A stretch of DNA of 64,000 bases from Gramella sp. AN32. Lineage in GTDB: Bacteria; Bacteroidota; Bacteroidia; Flavobacteriales; Flavobacteriaceae. The stretch is taken from positions 310,001 to 374,000 of the forward strand of contig NZ_QEYO01000002.1 of the NCBI RefSeq assembly GCF_023718305.1. Direction: 5' to 3'. The number at the start of each line of letters is the position of its first letter. Position 1 is the stretch's first letter. The notes below the pieces were generated by a model, which saw only the letters and a program-made list of their open reading frames with translations, had not been told where the DNA came from and made no database searches. The position numbers were made by a program, and so were the translations under genes. Below, one piece after another: positions 43,786 through 53,379 of this stretch.

Positions 43786-45855
43786 TTACCAGATTCTTAC
43801 TCTTTTATCTGGCTCGATATACATGGCATCTCCTTCCTGAATATCAAATGCTTCGTACCAGGCATCAATGTTTTGAAGCGGTACATAAGCCCTGTACATT
43901 CCGGGAGAATGAGGATCGGTTTTTATTTGATTTTTCATTGCTTCATCCCTCATTTTGGTTCTCCACACAGTTGCCCAGGAAAGGAAGAAACGTTGCTCCG
44001 GGGTATAACCATCAATTTTGCCGGGATCTCCATGTTCAGCAAGGTGAAGCTGAAGTCCGTCATAAGCGGCGTTTACTCCTCCAAGGTCGCCAATGTTCTC
44101 CCCTAAAGTATACTTCCCATTGATATAAACACTATCTAAAACTTCAATATTGCTGTATTGATCGGCCAAACTACCGCCAAGTCCTTCAAACTGCTCCAAA
44201 TCTTTATCTGTCCACCAGTTGTTCAGGTTGCCTTCGGCATCAAATCGTGATCCGCTGTCATCAAAACCATGAGATATTTCATGGCCAATCACTGCACCTA
44301 TTCCACCATAATTAACGGCAGCATCAGCCTTATAATCGTAGAAAGGTGGTTGTAGGATCGCGGCGGGGAAAACGATCTCATTATAACTTGAATTGTAATA
44401 GGCATTCACTGTTTGTGGGGACATAAACCATTCAGATTTATCTACCGGTTCGCCAAGATCTACCATATTTTCTGCGGTGCTCCATTTTAGAGTGTTCATC
44501 ATGTTTTGAAAATAAGATCCGCCTTCTTCCGGTGCAACGATCTCAAGCTCAGAATAATCTTTCCATTTATCAGGATAACCAACTTTTACATTGAAGGTGC
44601 CCAGTTTTTCCAGGGCCTTTTTCTTGGTATCATCACTCATCCAGGATAAATTATTGATGCGTGTTTCGTAGGATTTTACGATATTATCGATCATTTCCTG
44701 AGCCTTTTCTTTCGCTTCGGCGGGGAAATGTTCTTTCACATATAATTTACCCAGTGCTTCGCCCACAACGCCATTTACTGAAGCTAAAGCTCTTTCCTTT
44801 CTTGGTCTTTGCTCTTTTGCCCCACGAAGCGTTTTATCGTAAAATTCCCAATTTTTAGTTTCTAATTCTGTAGTTAAAGCAGGAGCAGCATTATTGAACA
44901 TCGTCCATTTTAAATAAGCTTTCCAGTCCTCAACATCATTCTTCGCCAGGATTTGCTGAAAGGCTTTCATGTATTTTGGTTCAGAAACAATAATACTATC
45001 CAGCTCTGTAGCCCCAATTTCATTGAAATAGGCTTTCCAGTCTATTGCCGGAACCATTTTTTGAACATCGGCCACGCTCATGGGATTATAGGTTACCCGG
45101 GCATCCCTTCTTTCAACTTTATCCAGCATGGGCTGAGCCAGGCTGGTTTCAAAATCGAGGATAGTTTTTGCTTTTTCATCAGCTTCTTCGTCAGAATATC
45201 CAATATAAGGAAGCATTTCCGAGATATATTCCTTGTATTTTTCGCGCTTGTCTTTAGAGTCTGAATCATCTGCGACATAATAATCCCTATCAGGAAGGCC
45301 TAAGCCGGAAGGAAAAAGATACGCAACATTCATGTTGCTGTCTTTTCTATCTGCCCTAACCCCAAAGGAGAAAAATCCCATGCTGCCATATTCGCTCATT
45401 TCCATAATGAACTTCTGCAGGTCTTTTTTATTCTGAATAGAATCGATTTTTGCCAAATATGGCTCAAGGGGTTTCACTCCCAACTTATTTCGGGTCACCG
45501 TATCCATGATACTTTTGTAGAGGTAAACAGCTTTTGCTTCATCGCTTGCAGCATCGAGGCTATCACTTTCCGCAGATTTTTCCAGAATAGCCAGAGCGTC
45601 ATTATCGGTTTGCTTTCTCAATTCATTAAAACCGCCCCAACTGGTACGATCAGCAGGAATTTCCGTGCTATCCAGCCAGGTCCCGTTTACATATCTAAAA
45701 AAGTCCTCTTTTGGTGATACCGTGGTATCCATATAGGCAAGGTTAATCCCATGGATCTCTTCTTTTTGATCTTCTTTTTTATCATCGTCATTACAGGAAA
45801 CCAAAACCGCTCCCATGGTGAAAACGCTAAAAAACAGCGTACTTATTTTTTTCAT
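43786..45855 (-). CDS. M13 family metallopeptidase (neprilysin/PepO-like), lipoprotein
   Basis: 689 residues. Lipoprotein signal with Cys21 (LVSCNDDD). The neprilysin-like domain has zinc ligands H525 and H529 with E526 in VIGHEISHGFDD and the third ligand in ENIGDLGGV. NAYYNSSYNEIVFPAAILQPPF is the substrate-binding signature. It would hydrolyse peptides in the periplasm or at the outer membrane. A -7 box TATATTTG (45902-45909, minus strand) lies upstream. Confidence 0.94.
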   Translation of the reverse strand: MKKISTLFFSVFTMGAVLVSCNDDDKKEDQKEEIHGINLAYMDTTVSPKEDFFRYVNGTWLDSTEIPADRTSWGGFNELRKQTDNDALAILEKSAESDSLDAASDEAKAVYLYKSIMDTVTRNKLGVKPLEPYLAKIDSIQNKKDLQKFIMEMSEYGSMGFFSFGVRADRKDSNMNVAYLFPSGLGLPDRDYYVADDSDSKDKREKYKEYISEMLPYIGYSDEEADEKAKTILDFETSLAQPMLDKVERRDARVTYNPMSVADVQKMVPAIDWKAYFNEIGATELDSIIVSEPKYMKAFQQILAKNDVEDWKAYLKWTMFNNAAPALTTELETKNWEFYDKTLRGAKEQRPRKERALASVNGVVGEALGKLYVKEHFPAEAKEKAQEMIDNIVKSYETRINNLSWMSDDTKKKALEKLGTFNVKVGYPDKWKDYSELEIVAPEEGGSYFQNMMNTLKWSTAENMVDLGEPVDKSEWFMSPQTVNAYYNSSYNEIVFPAAILQPPFYDYKADAAVNYGGIGAVIGHEISHGFDDSGSRFDAEGNLNNWWTDKDLEQFEGLGGSLADQYSNIEVLDSVYINGKYTLGENIGDLGGVNAAYDGLQLHLAEHGDPGKIDGYTPEQRFFLSWATVWRTKMRDEAMKNQIKTDPHSPGMYRAYVPLQNIDAWYEAFDIQEGDAMYIEPDKRVRIW

Positions 45856-45998
45856 GTTTGTTTGTTTGTTTTTAATTACTACAAATTCCTTTTCAGGCGA
45901 CCAAATATAATAGGTTTAAACCAAGTTTGATATAACTGTTAATAATTTGATTATCTATCTGTAAAGATTTCAAAATACATAAAGTCTAGGTTTAATAA

Positions 45999-46152
45999 GT
46001 CACATCGAGCGCAGTTGAGATGCTTTTTAGCCCTTCGACTGCGCTAACATTGACGTATTTTAATTTATTTGCGTATTAGAGACCCTGAACCCAGTTCAGG
46101 GTGACGATACTGATCTTAGAATTGCCGTCATGCTGACTTGTTTCAGCATCTC
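45999..46152. repeat. Array of palindromic intergenic repeats (copies C and D)
   Basis: The first unit (45999-46054) is GTCACATCGAGCGCAGTTGAG followed by CCTTCGACTGCGC. The second holds GAGACCCTGAA-CCCAG-TTCAGGGTGAC (46079-46105) and GTCATGCTGAC-TTG-TTTCAGCATCTC (46127-46152). The order of the two hairpins is the reverse of the other copies. The whole gap 45856-46286 holds no convincing gene. Confidence 0.75.
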
Positions 46153-46286
46153 ATTAGATAATCTAAAAATATGTCAATTTCCTGCGCTATATAATTTTTT
46201 TATCACTGGTCTCAGGGGGACAAACTTTTCGTTCAAACAAGCTGCAATTAATCTGATGGGCAGAAAATGGAAAAGAAATGAAAAAC

Positions 46287-46823
46287 TTATTGTTCTGACT
46301 TCTGAAGGGCCGAAATAAGATTTTCGTCGAATTCTTTTTTCATTTTGGTAATCTCATCCACATTCTCATTAGGAATGGCGATAGAAAGTACATAATGCTG
46401 GATTTTCCAGGAATCACCATCCATTTTCATCACTCCGGAACCACGACAAATTCCCATTTGGGTACTTAATAATTCATCGAACCAGGCGATACCCCGGTTC
46501 AGGGAAACATAGATATTTCGTTCCAGTGGCGTAAAACTCCAGGCTTTTCCCTCATCAAAATAAGGTTTGGAAAATTTTTTAAAAGATTTCAAATCCCAGT
46601 TTTCCGTAGCATCGGTACCAATAAAGACGGCGTCTTTGGTCATGTAACCAAAATATTTTTTAAAATCTGCATCTGCTGCGGCTTTATGCCAGCCGTTTAG
46701 ATTTTTAGTGATCTGGTTTTTTGAGGCCGCAATGAGTTTTTCAGTTTCTTTTACCTGAGCCTCAGCATTAAGGGTGAAGAAAAAACATCCTATAAGGGAA
46801 AATATAAACAAGAATTTTTTCAT
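46287..46823 (-). CDS. SnoaL/NTF2-like secreted protein
   Basis: 178 residues with a signal peptide ending near NAEAQV. LNGWHKAAADADFKKYFGYMTKDAVFIGTDATENWD matches the opening of the SnoaL_3/DUF4440 NTF2-like fold, a cone-shaped ligand-binding domain with no fixed activity. It shares strand and orientation with the lipoprotein gene upstream but is separated by 30 bases. Confidence 0.85.
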   Translation of the reverse strand: MKKFLFIFSLIGCFFFTLNAEAQVKETEKLIAASKNQITKNLNGWHKAAADADFKKYFGYMTKDAVFIGTDATENWDLKSFKKFSKPYFDEGKAWSFTPLERNIYVSLNRGIAWFDELLSTQMGICRGSGVMKMDGDSWKIQHYVLSIAIPNENVDEITKMKKEFDENLISALQKSEQ

Positions 46824-46853
46824 GTCCTGAAAATTTAAGGAAAAGATACGTAA

Positions 46854-47420
46854 TTATTGTGTGATGGTATCTCCTATAGAATCACGCTCCATAAGTACAC
46901 GCTCATTCTCTTCAAATTCATCCAGCTCTTTTTCAAATTCTTCAAGCGACTTAAGAAAGAGTTCATTCATCTGGATCTTTAAATTGTCGAATTCATCAAT
47001 TAGGGAAGTGGCAGTTTTGCCAATTAATTCGGCATTCGGTTTTTGCTTGTTCGAATATTGCTTTAGTAACTGCGCTTTGGTATTTAGAACATTGAGCCTC
47101 GAGACTACCGGAACTGCCCTTAAACTATCGGGAACCGAATTCTTCAGTGAGGAAATGATCTGGGCGATAGCTTCGGAATTATTTACCACATTGCCTACGG
47201 TAGATTTTTTGATTCGGCTAATCTCATTTTCTGCAGTGATATATTCTACCCATCTAGCGGCAATCTTTTTTGAATCTGGAGATAATTGGATGCTATTCTC
47301 ATGGACCTCTATCTCTTTCTGAAAACCTTCATTTACATCAGTCTCCTGATCTGTCTTGTCCACATCCTTTTTGCATGCCGAAAGGCATAAAACAATAAGT
47401 ATCCAGATATAATTTTTCAT
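46854..47420 (-). CDS. Putative lipoprotein with coiled-coil region
   Basis: 188 residues. Lipobox LSAC with Cys16, followed by acidic and helical sequence with repeated Glu/Lys heptads (KSLEEFEKELDEFEENERVLM region) that predicts a coiled coil. No family recognised. A perfect -7 box TACCTTTG (47440-47447, minus strand) precedes it. Confidence 0.72.
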   Translation of the reverse strand: MKNYIWILIVLCLSACKKDVDKTDQETDVNEGFQKEIEVHENSIQLSPDSKKIAARWVEYITAENEISRIKKSTVGNVVNNSEAIAQIISSLKNSVPDSLRAVPVVSRLNVLNTKAQLLKQYSNKQKPNAELIGKTATSLIDEFDNLKIQMNELFLKSLEEFEKELDEFEENERVLMERDSIGDTITQ

Positions 47421-47570
47421 AGTCGTGTACTAAGAGAAACAAAGGTATTGAAATATCCCAGATTGATTAAGTTTCGGCGCTTTGAATAATATTCAAAAAT
47501 ATCCGGCAGAGGGCTAAAACGATTAGGAATTCGTATTTTTAATTAAATATATTTGCACAAAATTTAAAAG

Positions 47571-48530
47571 ATGACGGGAAGGATTTTGATCATTGGTGCA
47601 TGCGGGCAAATTGGAACAGAGCTTACTTTAAAATTACGATCTATTTATGGTAATGCCAATGTGGTTGGCAGTGATATTCGTGAAGGTAACGATGAACTTA
47701 TGCAAAGCGGGCCTTTTGAAATTCTTGATGCTACGAATGATGATGGTTTAAGAAGACTTGTTAAGAAATATGAGGTAGAGGAAATTTATTTAATGGCGGC
47801 CATGCTTAGCGCAACGGCAGAAAAATTTCCTATGAAAGCGTGGAATCTCAATATGAATTCTTTATTCAATGTTTTGAATCTGGGAAAAGAAGGGACTTTA
47901 AAAAAGATATTCTGGCCAAGCAGTATCGCGGTTTTTGGTTTAACCACGCCTAAAGAAAATACTCCTCAAACCACCATAATGGAACCAACCACGGTGTATG
48001 GAATTAGTAAACAAACCGGGGAACGATGGTGTGAATACTATCATTCCAAATTTGGTGTAGACGTTCGAAGTATACGTTTTCCCGGTATTATAAGCTACAC
48101 GACCTTGCCCGGTGGAGGCACCACAGATTATGCGATTGAGATTTTTTACAAAGCCCTGGAAGAAGGGAAATACACTAGTTTTTTAAAAGAAAACGCAGCC
48201 TTACCTATGATGTATATGGAAGATGCCATAAAAGCTACCGTAGAGATCATGAAGGCTCCTTCAGAAAACATAAAGATCAGGTCTTCTTATAATCTTGGTG
48301 CGATCAGTTTTACTCCTGAAGTGCTTGCAAATGAGATTAAAAAGCATTTACCTGAATTTAAAATTGCTTATAAGCCAGACTTTAGGCAACATATTGCTGA
48401 TAGCTGGCCTGCAATCATCGATGATTCTAAAGCACGTGAAGATTGGGGCTGGGAGCATGATTTTGATCTTCCCAAGATGACTGAAACAATGCTTGAAGGG
48501 ATTTCCGAAAAGATGAAAACCCAAGCATAA
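47571..48530 (+). CDS. L-threonine 3-dehydrogenase, GalE-like SDR type
   Basis: 319 residues. NAD-binding motif GACGQIGTEL (residues 9-18), catalytic YGISK with Y143 and K147, SSIAVFG preceding them. The sequence follows the extended-SDR threonine dehydrogenase of psychrophilic flavobacteria, which oxidises threonine to 2-amino-3-ketobutyrate. The alternative is a sugar epimerase, but the short C-terminus and the PGIISYTTLPGGGTTDYA segment favour threonine dehydrogenase. A -7 box TATATTTG (47548-47555) precedes it. Confidence 0.85.
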   Translation: MTGRILIIGACGQIGTELTLKLRSIYGNANVVGSDIREGNDELMQSGPFEILDATNDDGLRRLVKKYEVEEIYLMAAMLSATAEKFPMKAWNLNMNSLFNVLNLGKEGTLKKIFWPSSIAVFGLTTPKENTPQTTIMEPTTVYGISKQTGERWCEYYHSKFGVDVRSIRFPGIISYTTLPGGGTTDYAIEIFYKALEEGKYTSFLKENAALPMMYMEDAIKATVEIMKAPSENIKIRSSYNLGAISFTPEVLANEIKKHLPEFKIAYKPDFRQHIADSWPAIIDDSKAREDWGWEHDFDLPKMTETMLEGISEKMKTQA

Positions 48531-48542
48531 CTATTAGAAATG

Positions 48543-48570
48543 AAAAAAGCCGCAAGATGCAGCTTTTCTT
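48543..48570. terminator. Bidirectional terminator between threonine dehydrogenase and cold-shock gene
   Basis: Interrupted stem AAAAGC-c-GCA/TGC-a-GCTTTT (48545-48567) with an AGA loop and T runs on both strands. Confidence 0.65.
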
Positions 48571-48589
48571 ACTTTTCAGAAAAAATATA

Positions 48590-48784
48590 TTATTCGATCA
48601 CGCGTACTTCAGTAGCGTTCACTCCTTTTCTTCCTTCTGTTTCTTCGTATTCCACTCTATCCCCTTCCTGGATAGTTTCACCGTTTAAACCGGTAATGTG
48701 TACGAAAATGTCTCTTTTGGTGTCGTCGTTGGTAATGAACCCAAAACCTTTAGATTCATTGAAAAATTTTACTGTGCCTTGCAT
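48590..48784 (-). CDS. Cold-shock domain protein
   Basis: 64 residues, a single cold-shock OB fold. RNP1 is GFGFITND and RNP2 is DIFVHIT, both aromatic-rich and intact. It acts as an RNA chaperone in the cytosol. The -7 box TATGTTTG (48807-48814, minus strand) is a perfect match. The 5' leader is not long, so a large thermosensor leader of the E. coli cspA kind is unlikely. Confidence 0.95.
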   Translation of the reverse strand: MQGTVKFFNESKGFGFITNDDTKRDIFVHITGLNGETIQEGDRVEYEETEGRKGVNATEVRVIE

Positions 48785-48871
48785 AAAAAATAATAATTAA
48801 TAATCACAAACATAATAGATAAAATTTAAGAAATAACTGAAAAACAAATTTTTTTATGGATAATTTTGGTT

Positions 48872-49111
48872 TTAGTCGATCTTTTTTTCTTTCATTTTTT
48901 TGAGATTTTCTTCGGATAAGGTGTAATCCTTCAGGCTTTTACCTTTCCACCTCACGTATAAAAAAATTGGCATCAGGATAAAAGCGCTGGCCAGAACAGC
49001 AATTCCAATAATGCGGTCCCCGGTTGCTTCATCATCGTTTATCCGGTAATAAAAACCAATAACAATGGCGATTAAGATGGAAATTCCCAGGATCTTCATG
49101 AAGGTTTTCAT
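48872..49111 (-). CDS. Small membrane protein, unknown function
   Basis: 79 residues (75 if the second Met at 49099 is used). Two hydrophobic helices (ILGISILIAIVIGFYY and IIGIAVLASAFILMPIFLYV) with the acidic loop RINDDEATGDR between them, and a basic C-terminus (EENLKKMKEKK). No family recognised. It starts 9 bases after the clcA-like gene on the same strand and is probably co-transcribed with it. Confidence 0.68.
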   Translation of the reverse strand: MKTFMKILGISILIAIVIGFYYRINDDEATGDRIIGIAVLASAFILMPIFLYVRWKGKSLKDYTLSEENLKKMKEKKID

Positions 49112-49120
49112 AATTCGAAT

Positions 49121-50911
49121 TTATACAGTTACCTCGATTAATTTTTGTCGATATGCCGTTAGAAGTTTAGATTTCGAAATAAAGCCAACATATTTATCCT
49201 GTTTTACCACAGGTAAATTCCAGGCATTGCTATCCTGAAACTTGGCCATGATCTCTTGCATTTTATCTTTTTCAATATCGATAATTTCTGGCGCCTGATG
49301 CATAAGTTCGCGCACACTTAATTTTTCATACATTTTTTGATCGAACATAATGGGCCTGATATCATCCAGCAATATGATTCCCATAAAATTACGATTTCCA
49401 TCAATAACAGGGAAGAGATTTCGGGATGATTTCATCACACCTTTATGGATCACATCACCTAGATTCATGTCGATATTCAACGTGATAAAATTCTTTTCGA
49501 TCACTCTGGAAATATTCATAAGTGTGAGGACAGTTTGATCCTTATTATGAGTAAGCAAATCCCCCCTTTGGGCAAGTTCCATGGTATAAACCGAATGTGG
49601 CTGGAACCTGTTCGTGATCATAAAGGAGATCGTTGCGGTAATCATTAAGGGAATAAATAACTCGTACCCATGAGTTAATTCGGCTATAAGGAATATCGCG
49701 GTAAGCGGTGCATGAAGCACTCCGGCCATCAAACCAGCCATTCCCACCAGCGTAAAATTACTAACCGATAACGGATTTTTTAAAATACCCAGATTATTCA
49801 AAATTAGGGCGAAACAGTGTCCCATAGCGCTTCCCATAAAAAGTACCGGTGCAAAAATACCTCCAATACCTCCCGCGCTAAAGGTAAGTGAGGAAGCAAT
49901 AATTTTAAAGAAAACGAGTCCGGCGAGTAATAGAATGACCACCCAGATATTTTCCAGGTACGCATTGAAAAAATTAGTCCCTAAAGCCTGCAAATAGTTC
50001 TCCTGAAGTAAATTATTGATCACATTATAACCTTCACCATAAAGTGGCGGAATGAAATAAATCAATGCCCCTAAACCCAAACCGGCCGTGGTTAGGCGCA
50101 GGAGCGGGGAATTGATCTTTGCCATAAGGCTCATAATACTAAAATAAACTTTCGAAAAATAAAGGGAACATGCCGCAGCCAGCACTCCCAGTAGAATATA
50201 AAAAGGCACTTCAGAAAGGCTAAAAGCATCTTCCAGCCGAAAGGGGAGGATGATATCATTTCCGAAAAAGAAATAAGAGGTGAGTATAGCTGAAACCGAT
50301 GCGATTAAAAGTGGTAAAAGTGAAGCCAGGGTTAGGTCCAGACTAAAAACTTCAATGGCAAAAATGATGGCGGCGATAGGTGCTTTAAAGATCGATGACA
50401 TGGCGCCGGCGGCGGCACAACCTATTAATAAGGTACGTGAAGCCTGGTTCATTAGGAATAATCTGGAAATATTAGATCCTAACGAAGCTCCTGTTGCCAC
50501 TGTAGGCCCTTCCAATCCAACAGATCCACCAAAACCAACTGTAATTGGTGCGGTTATTAGGGAAGCATACATTTGATAGGTGCGCATAATCCCTTTTTTC
50601 CGCGATATGGCGTAAAGGGTAGATGGAATGCCGTGACCAACTTTTTTTTGAAGGATGAAATTGATAATAATATAGACCAGGAACAAGCCTATCAAAGGAA
50701 AAATGAAATAAAAGCCTTCCCGATAATTCTCAATGAATTTAGTTTCCAACAAAAACTGAATAAAATGGGTAAGGTTCTTAATGAGTACCGCTCCCAATCC
50801 TGCACCTAAACCTATGATCGCACTCAAAAACATGAGGAACTGGTTGTGCGAAAGATTTTTTGATTTCCATCTTAAAAATCTGTGCAGAAGGGATTTACTA
50901 ATATTGGGCAT
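49121..50911 (-). CDS. ClC-type chloride channel or transporter with two CBS domains
   Basis: 596 residues, about 10-12 membrane helices. The selectivity signatures are GHGIP at 92-96, GSVGLEGPT with gating E134, and a GGIGGIFAPVLFMG segment. The conserved glutamate marks either a channel gate or a H+/Cl- antiporter. The C-terminus holds two CBS domains (from about 465) that can sense nucleotides. The group of ClC with CBS domains is common in Flavobacteriaceae. Confidence 0.93.
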   Translation of the reverse strand: MPNISKSLLHRFLRWKSKNLSHNQFLMFLSAIIGLGAGLGAVLIKNLTHFIQFLLETKFIENYREGFYFIFPLIGLFLVYIIINFILQKKVGHGIPSTLYAISRKKGIMRTYQMYASLITAPITVGFGGSVGLEGPTVATGASLGSNISRLFLMNQASRTLLIGCAAAGAMSSIFKAPIAAIIFAIEVFSLDLTLASLLPLLIASVSAILTSYFFFGNDIILPFRLEDAFSLSEVPFYILLGVLAAACSLYFSKVYFSIMSLMAKINSPLLRLTTAGLGLGALIYFIPPLYGEGYNVINNLLQENYLQALGTNFFNAYLENIWVVILLLAGLVFFKIIASSLTFSAGGIGGIFAPVLFMGSAMGHCFALILNNLGILKNPLSVSNFTLVGMAGLMAGVLHAPLTAIFLIAELTHGYELFIPLMITATISFMITNRFQPHSVYTMELAQRGDLLTHNKDQTVLTLMNISRVIEKNFITLNIDMNLGDVIHKGVMKSSRNLFPVIDGNRNFMGIILLDDIRPIMFDQKMYEKLSVRELMHQAPEIIDIEKDKMQEIMAKFQDSNAWNLPVVKQDKYVGFISKSKLLTAYRQKLIEVTV

Positions 50912-50940
50912 TCCTGTTTTTTATGCCGTGAAGATAAAGA

Positions 50941-50959
50941 ATCCCGCTACGTGCGGGAT
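50941..50959 (-). terminator. Hairpin after aspS
   Basis: ATCCCGC-TACGT-GCGGGAT, just past the aspS stop on the minus strand; the T tract is broken, so termination may be partial and allow read-through into the ClC gene. Confidence 0.55.
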
Positions 50960-50966
50960 GTTTATT

Positions 50967-52715
50967 TTATAATTTCGTTTGCAAATGCAATTCGTTCAAT
51001 TGTTCCTGATCTAATCGTGAAGGTGCATCGATCATCACGTCCCTTCCGGCGTTGTTTTTAGGAAAAGCAATATAATCCCGGATACTTTCCTGGCCGCCTA
51101 AAATAGCTACAAGTCTATCGAAACCAAAAGCGATCCCGCCATGTGGAGGCGCGCCATACTCGAAAGCATTCATTAAAAATCCAAATTGTTCCTTTGCTTC
51201 TTCTTCAGTAAAACCAAGATATTTAAACATCATCGCCTGGGTTTTCTTATCATGAATCCTAATAGATCCACCACCTATCTCATTTCCGTTTAGAACAAGA
51301 TCATAAGCGTTTGCCCTAACTTTTCCGGGTTCCGATTCTAACAATGAAATATCTTCCTTTTTAGGTGAAGTAAAAGGATGGTGCATGGCATGGAAACGTT
51401 CGGTCTCTTCATCCCATTCCAACAAGGGGAAATCTACCACCCAAAGTGGTGCGAATTCGTCAGGTTTTCTTAAGCCCAACTCATTTCCAAGGTGCATTCT
51501 TAACGCACTTAATTGAGTTCGGGTCTTATTGGCATCTCCGGCCATGACCACAATTAAATCACCCGGATTCGCCCCGGTCACTTCAGCCCAACTCTTAAGG
51601 TCTTCTTCTGAATAAAATTTATCTACGGAAGACTTTATCGTTCCATCCTCATTGTATTTTGCCCACACTATTCCGTTGGCACCAATTTGAGGACGTTTTA
51701 CCCAGTCTATTAATTTATCGATCTCTTTTCGGGTAAAATTGGCCGCATTTGGAACGGCAATCCCAACAATCAATTCCTGCTGGTCGAATACATTGAAGCC
51801 TTTATTTTTGGCTACTTCATTAAGTTCACCGAATTCCATTCCAAATCGAATATCAGGTTTATCATTTCCATATCTCTTCATGGCCTCATCATAGGTCATT
51901 CTTGGAAACTCCTTAATATCCACATTTTTGATTTCTTTCAGCAAATGTGTGGTTAGGCCTTCAAAAATATTGAGGATATCCTCCTGCTCCACAAAAGACA
52001 TCTCACAATCTATCTGGGTGAATTCCGGTTGCCTGTCTGCTCTAAGATCTTCATCCCGAAAGCACTTTACGATCTGGAAATATTTATCCAGGCCGCCAAC
52101 CATGAGCAATTGTTTAAAAGTTTGCGGTGATTGTGGCAGCGCATAAAACTGGCCTTCATTCATCCTGCTGGGAACTACAAAATCCCTGGCACCTTCCGGA
52201 GTAGATTTAATAAGATAGGGGGTTTCCACTTCCACAAATCCTGCTTCAGAGAGATAATTTCTCACCTGCATGGCCACTTTATGCCTAAAAACAAGTTTAT
52301 TCTTCACCGGATTTCTACGAATATCCAGGTAACGGTATTTCATTCTAAGATCTTCGCCGCCATCGGTTTCATCTTCAATGGTGAAGGGAGGCGTAAGCGA
52401 TGCGTTTAATATCTTGAAATTTTCCACCAGAACTTCGATCTCTCCAGTGGGGATATTAGGGTTTTTGGATTCTCTCTCAATTACCTCACCTTCAACCTGA
52501 ATCACGAATTCCCTTCCAAGCTCGGCTGCATTTTTCATTAATTCTGAAGAAGATCTTTCTTCATCAAAGATCAATTGCGTAATACCATATCGATCCCGAA
52601 GATCTACCCAGATCATAAAACCTTTGTTTCTACTTTTTTGAACCCATCCGGAAAGAGTGACTTTTTGACCTATATGTGTAGCGTTTAACTCGCCACAGGT
52701 ATTACTTCTATACAT
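50967..52715 (-). CDS. aspS: Aspartyl-tRNA synthetase
   Basis: 582 residues, class II synthetase. The N-terminal OB anticodon domain ([32 protein letters not shown]) is followed by motif 2 ([19 protein letters not shown]), the bacterial GAD insertion at about 280-410 and motif 3 near [13 protein letters not shown]. Length is typical of the bacterial form, so a discriminating or non-discriminating role cannot be told by eye. Upstream is a good promoter. Confidence 0.97.
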   Translation of the reverse strand: MYRSNTCGELNATHIGQKVTLSGWVQKSRNKGFMIWVDLRDRYGITQLIFDEERSSSELMKNAAELGREFVIQVEGEVIERESKNPNIPTGEIEVLVENFKILNASLTPPFTIEDETDGGEDLRMKYRYLDIRRNPVKNKLVFRHKVAMQVRNYLSEAGFVEVETPYLIKSTPEGARDFVVPSRMNEGQFYALPQSPQTFKQLLMVGGLDKYFQIVKCFRDEDLRADRQPEFTQIDCEMSFVEQEDILNIFEGLTTHLLKEIKNVDIKEFPRMTYDEAMKRYGNDKPDIRFGMEFGELNEVAKNKGFNVFDQQELIVGIAVPNAANFTRKEIDKLIDWVKRPQIGANGIVWAKYNEDGTIKSSVDKFYSEEDLKSWAEVTGANPGDLIVVMAGDANKTRTQLSALRMHLGNELGLRKPDEFAPLWVVDFPLLEWDEETERFHAMHHPFTSPKKEDISLLESEPGKVRANAYDLVLNGNEIGGGSIRIHDKKTQAMMFKYLGFTEEEAKEQFGFLMNAFEYGAPPHGGIAFGFDRLVAILGGQESIRDYIAFPKNNAGRDVMIDAPSRLDQEQLNELHLQTKL

Positions 52716-52741
52716 TATTCTTATTCATTTGAGAATGGGCA

Positions 52742-52770
52742 CAAAAGTAATAAGTATTAATGTTTTGCAA
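52742..52770 (-). promoter_or_regulatory. aspS promoter
   Basis: On the minus strand TTG (52768-52770), 18-base spacer and perfect -7 box TACTTTTG (52742-52749). The start near 52737 gives a leader of about 22 bases. Confidence 0.65.
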
Positions 52771-52886
52771 TAGGAATAATGTGTAAATGTTATCAAAAGC
52801 AGCTAAATGTAATAAAATGCATAAATTATAAAATACTAATAATCAGTATAATATAGCTTTAATGTAAACTTAATGTTACCAAAATA

Positions 52887-52916
52887 TTGATTATATGTAA
52901 AATTTTGGTAGATTTG
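52887..52916 (+). promoter_or_regulatory. Promoter of the MORN-repeat gene
   Basis: TTG (52887-52889), 19-base spacer, TAGATTTG (52909-52916): a perfect match to the Bacteroidota consensus. Start near 52921, leader about 19 bases. Confidence 0.7.
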
Positions 52917-52939
52917 TAAGATAATTGTTAATTAAACGA

Positions 52940-53305
52940 ATGAAAACCTTCAAAAATATAGCATTAGCAGCGTTGTTTGTAGTTGGAGGGACTGCTTTTG
53001 CACAGGAAAAAAGCCCTAAACCTGAATTCGAAAAACAGGGCGATCTAATTAAAGGAACGTATTATTATGACGACGGAAGTGTTAAGCAGGAAGGTACGTA
53101 CAAGGACGGTAAACTCCACGGGGAGTGGGTTTCTTTTGACGAAAACGGTGAAAAGGTTGCCCTCGGTCAGTACAATCAAGGAGAAAAGGATGGCAAATGG
53201 TTTTTTTGGTCAGGTGATAAACTTACTGAAGTAGACTATAAAGAAAACAAGGTGGCCAGTGTAAATAACTATAAAAGTGAAAGTTCTGTCGTAATCAACG
53301 AATAA
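52940..53305 (+). CDS. Secreted MORN-repeat protein (MORN_2 type)
   Basis: 121 residues from the ATG at 52940; the TTG at 52925 is disfavoured by the promoter position. Signal peptide ends near AFAQEK. At least three MORN-like units follow: IKGTYYYDDGSVKQEGTY, DGKLHGEWVSFDENGEK and GEKDGKWFFWSGDKL. Such units form a beta-hairpin solenoid used for binding. They resemble the repeats of YwqK-type antitoxins, but a toxin is not seen nearby. A strong terminator follows. Confidence 0.85.
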   Translation: MKTFKNIALAALFVVGGTAFAQEKSPKPEFEKQGDLIKGTYYYDDGSVKQEGTYKDGKLHGEWVSFDENGEKVALGQYNQGEKDGKWFFWSGDKLTEVDYKENKVASVNNYKSESSVVINE

Positions 53306-53324
53306 ATGAATTTTTCTTTTATGG

Positions 53325-53358
53325 AAAACCCCGAAGTGAAAAACTTCGGGGTTTTTTT
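53325..53358. terminator. Bidirectional terminator
   Basis: Stem AAAACCCCGAAGT/ACTTCGGGGTTTT with a five-base loop (53325-53355), T run on the plus strand and T residues on the minus side. It lies between the MORN gene and the RND permease gene. Confidence 0.92.
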
Positions 53359-53379
53359 ATTTTCTAATGAGTATTCAAC

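Noticed and set aside
46130-46318. Small plus-strand frame of 62 codons next to the 46.1 kb repeat array
   Set aside because: It begins inside the palindromic repeat and has no coding-like composition.
52940-53305. YwqK-like antitoxin
   Set aside because: MORN repeats are similar, but the protein has a signal peptide and no toxin gene is near.
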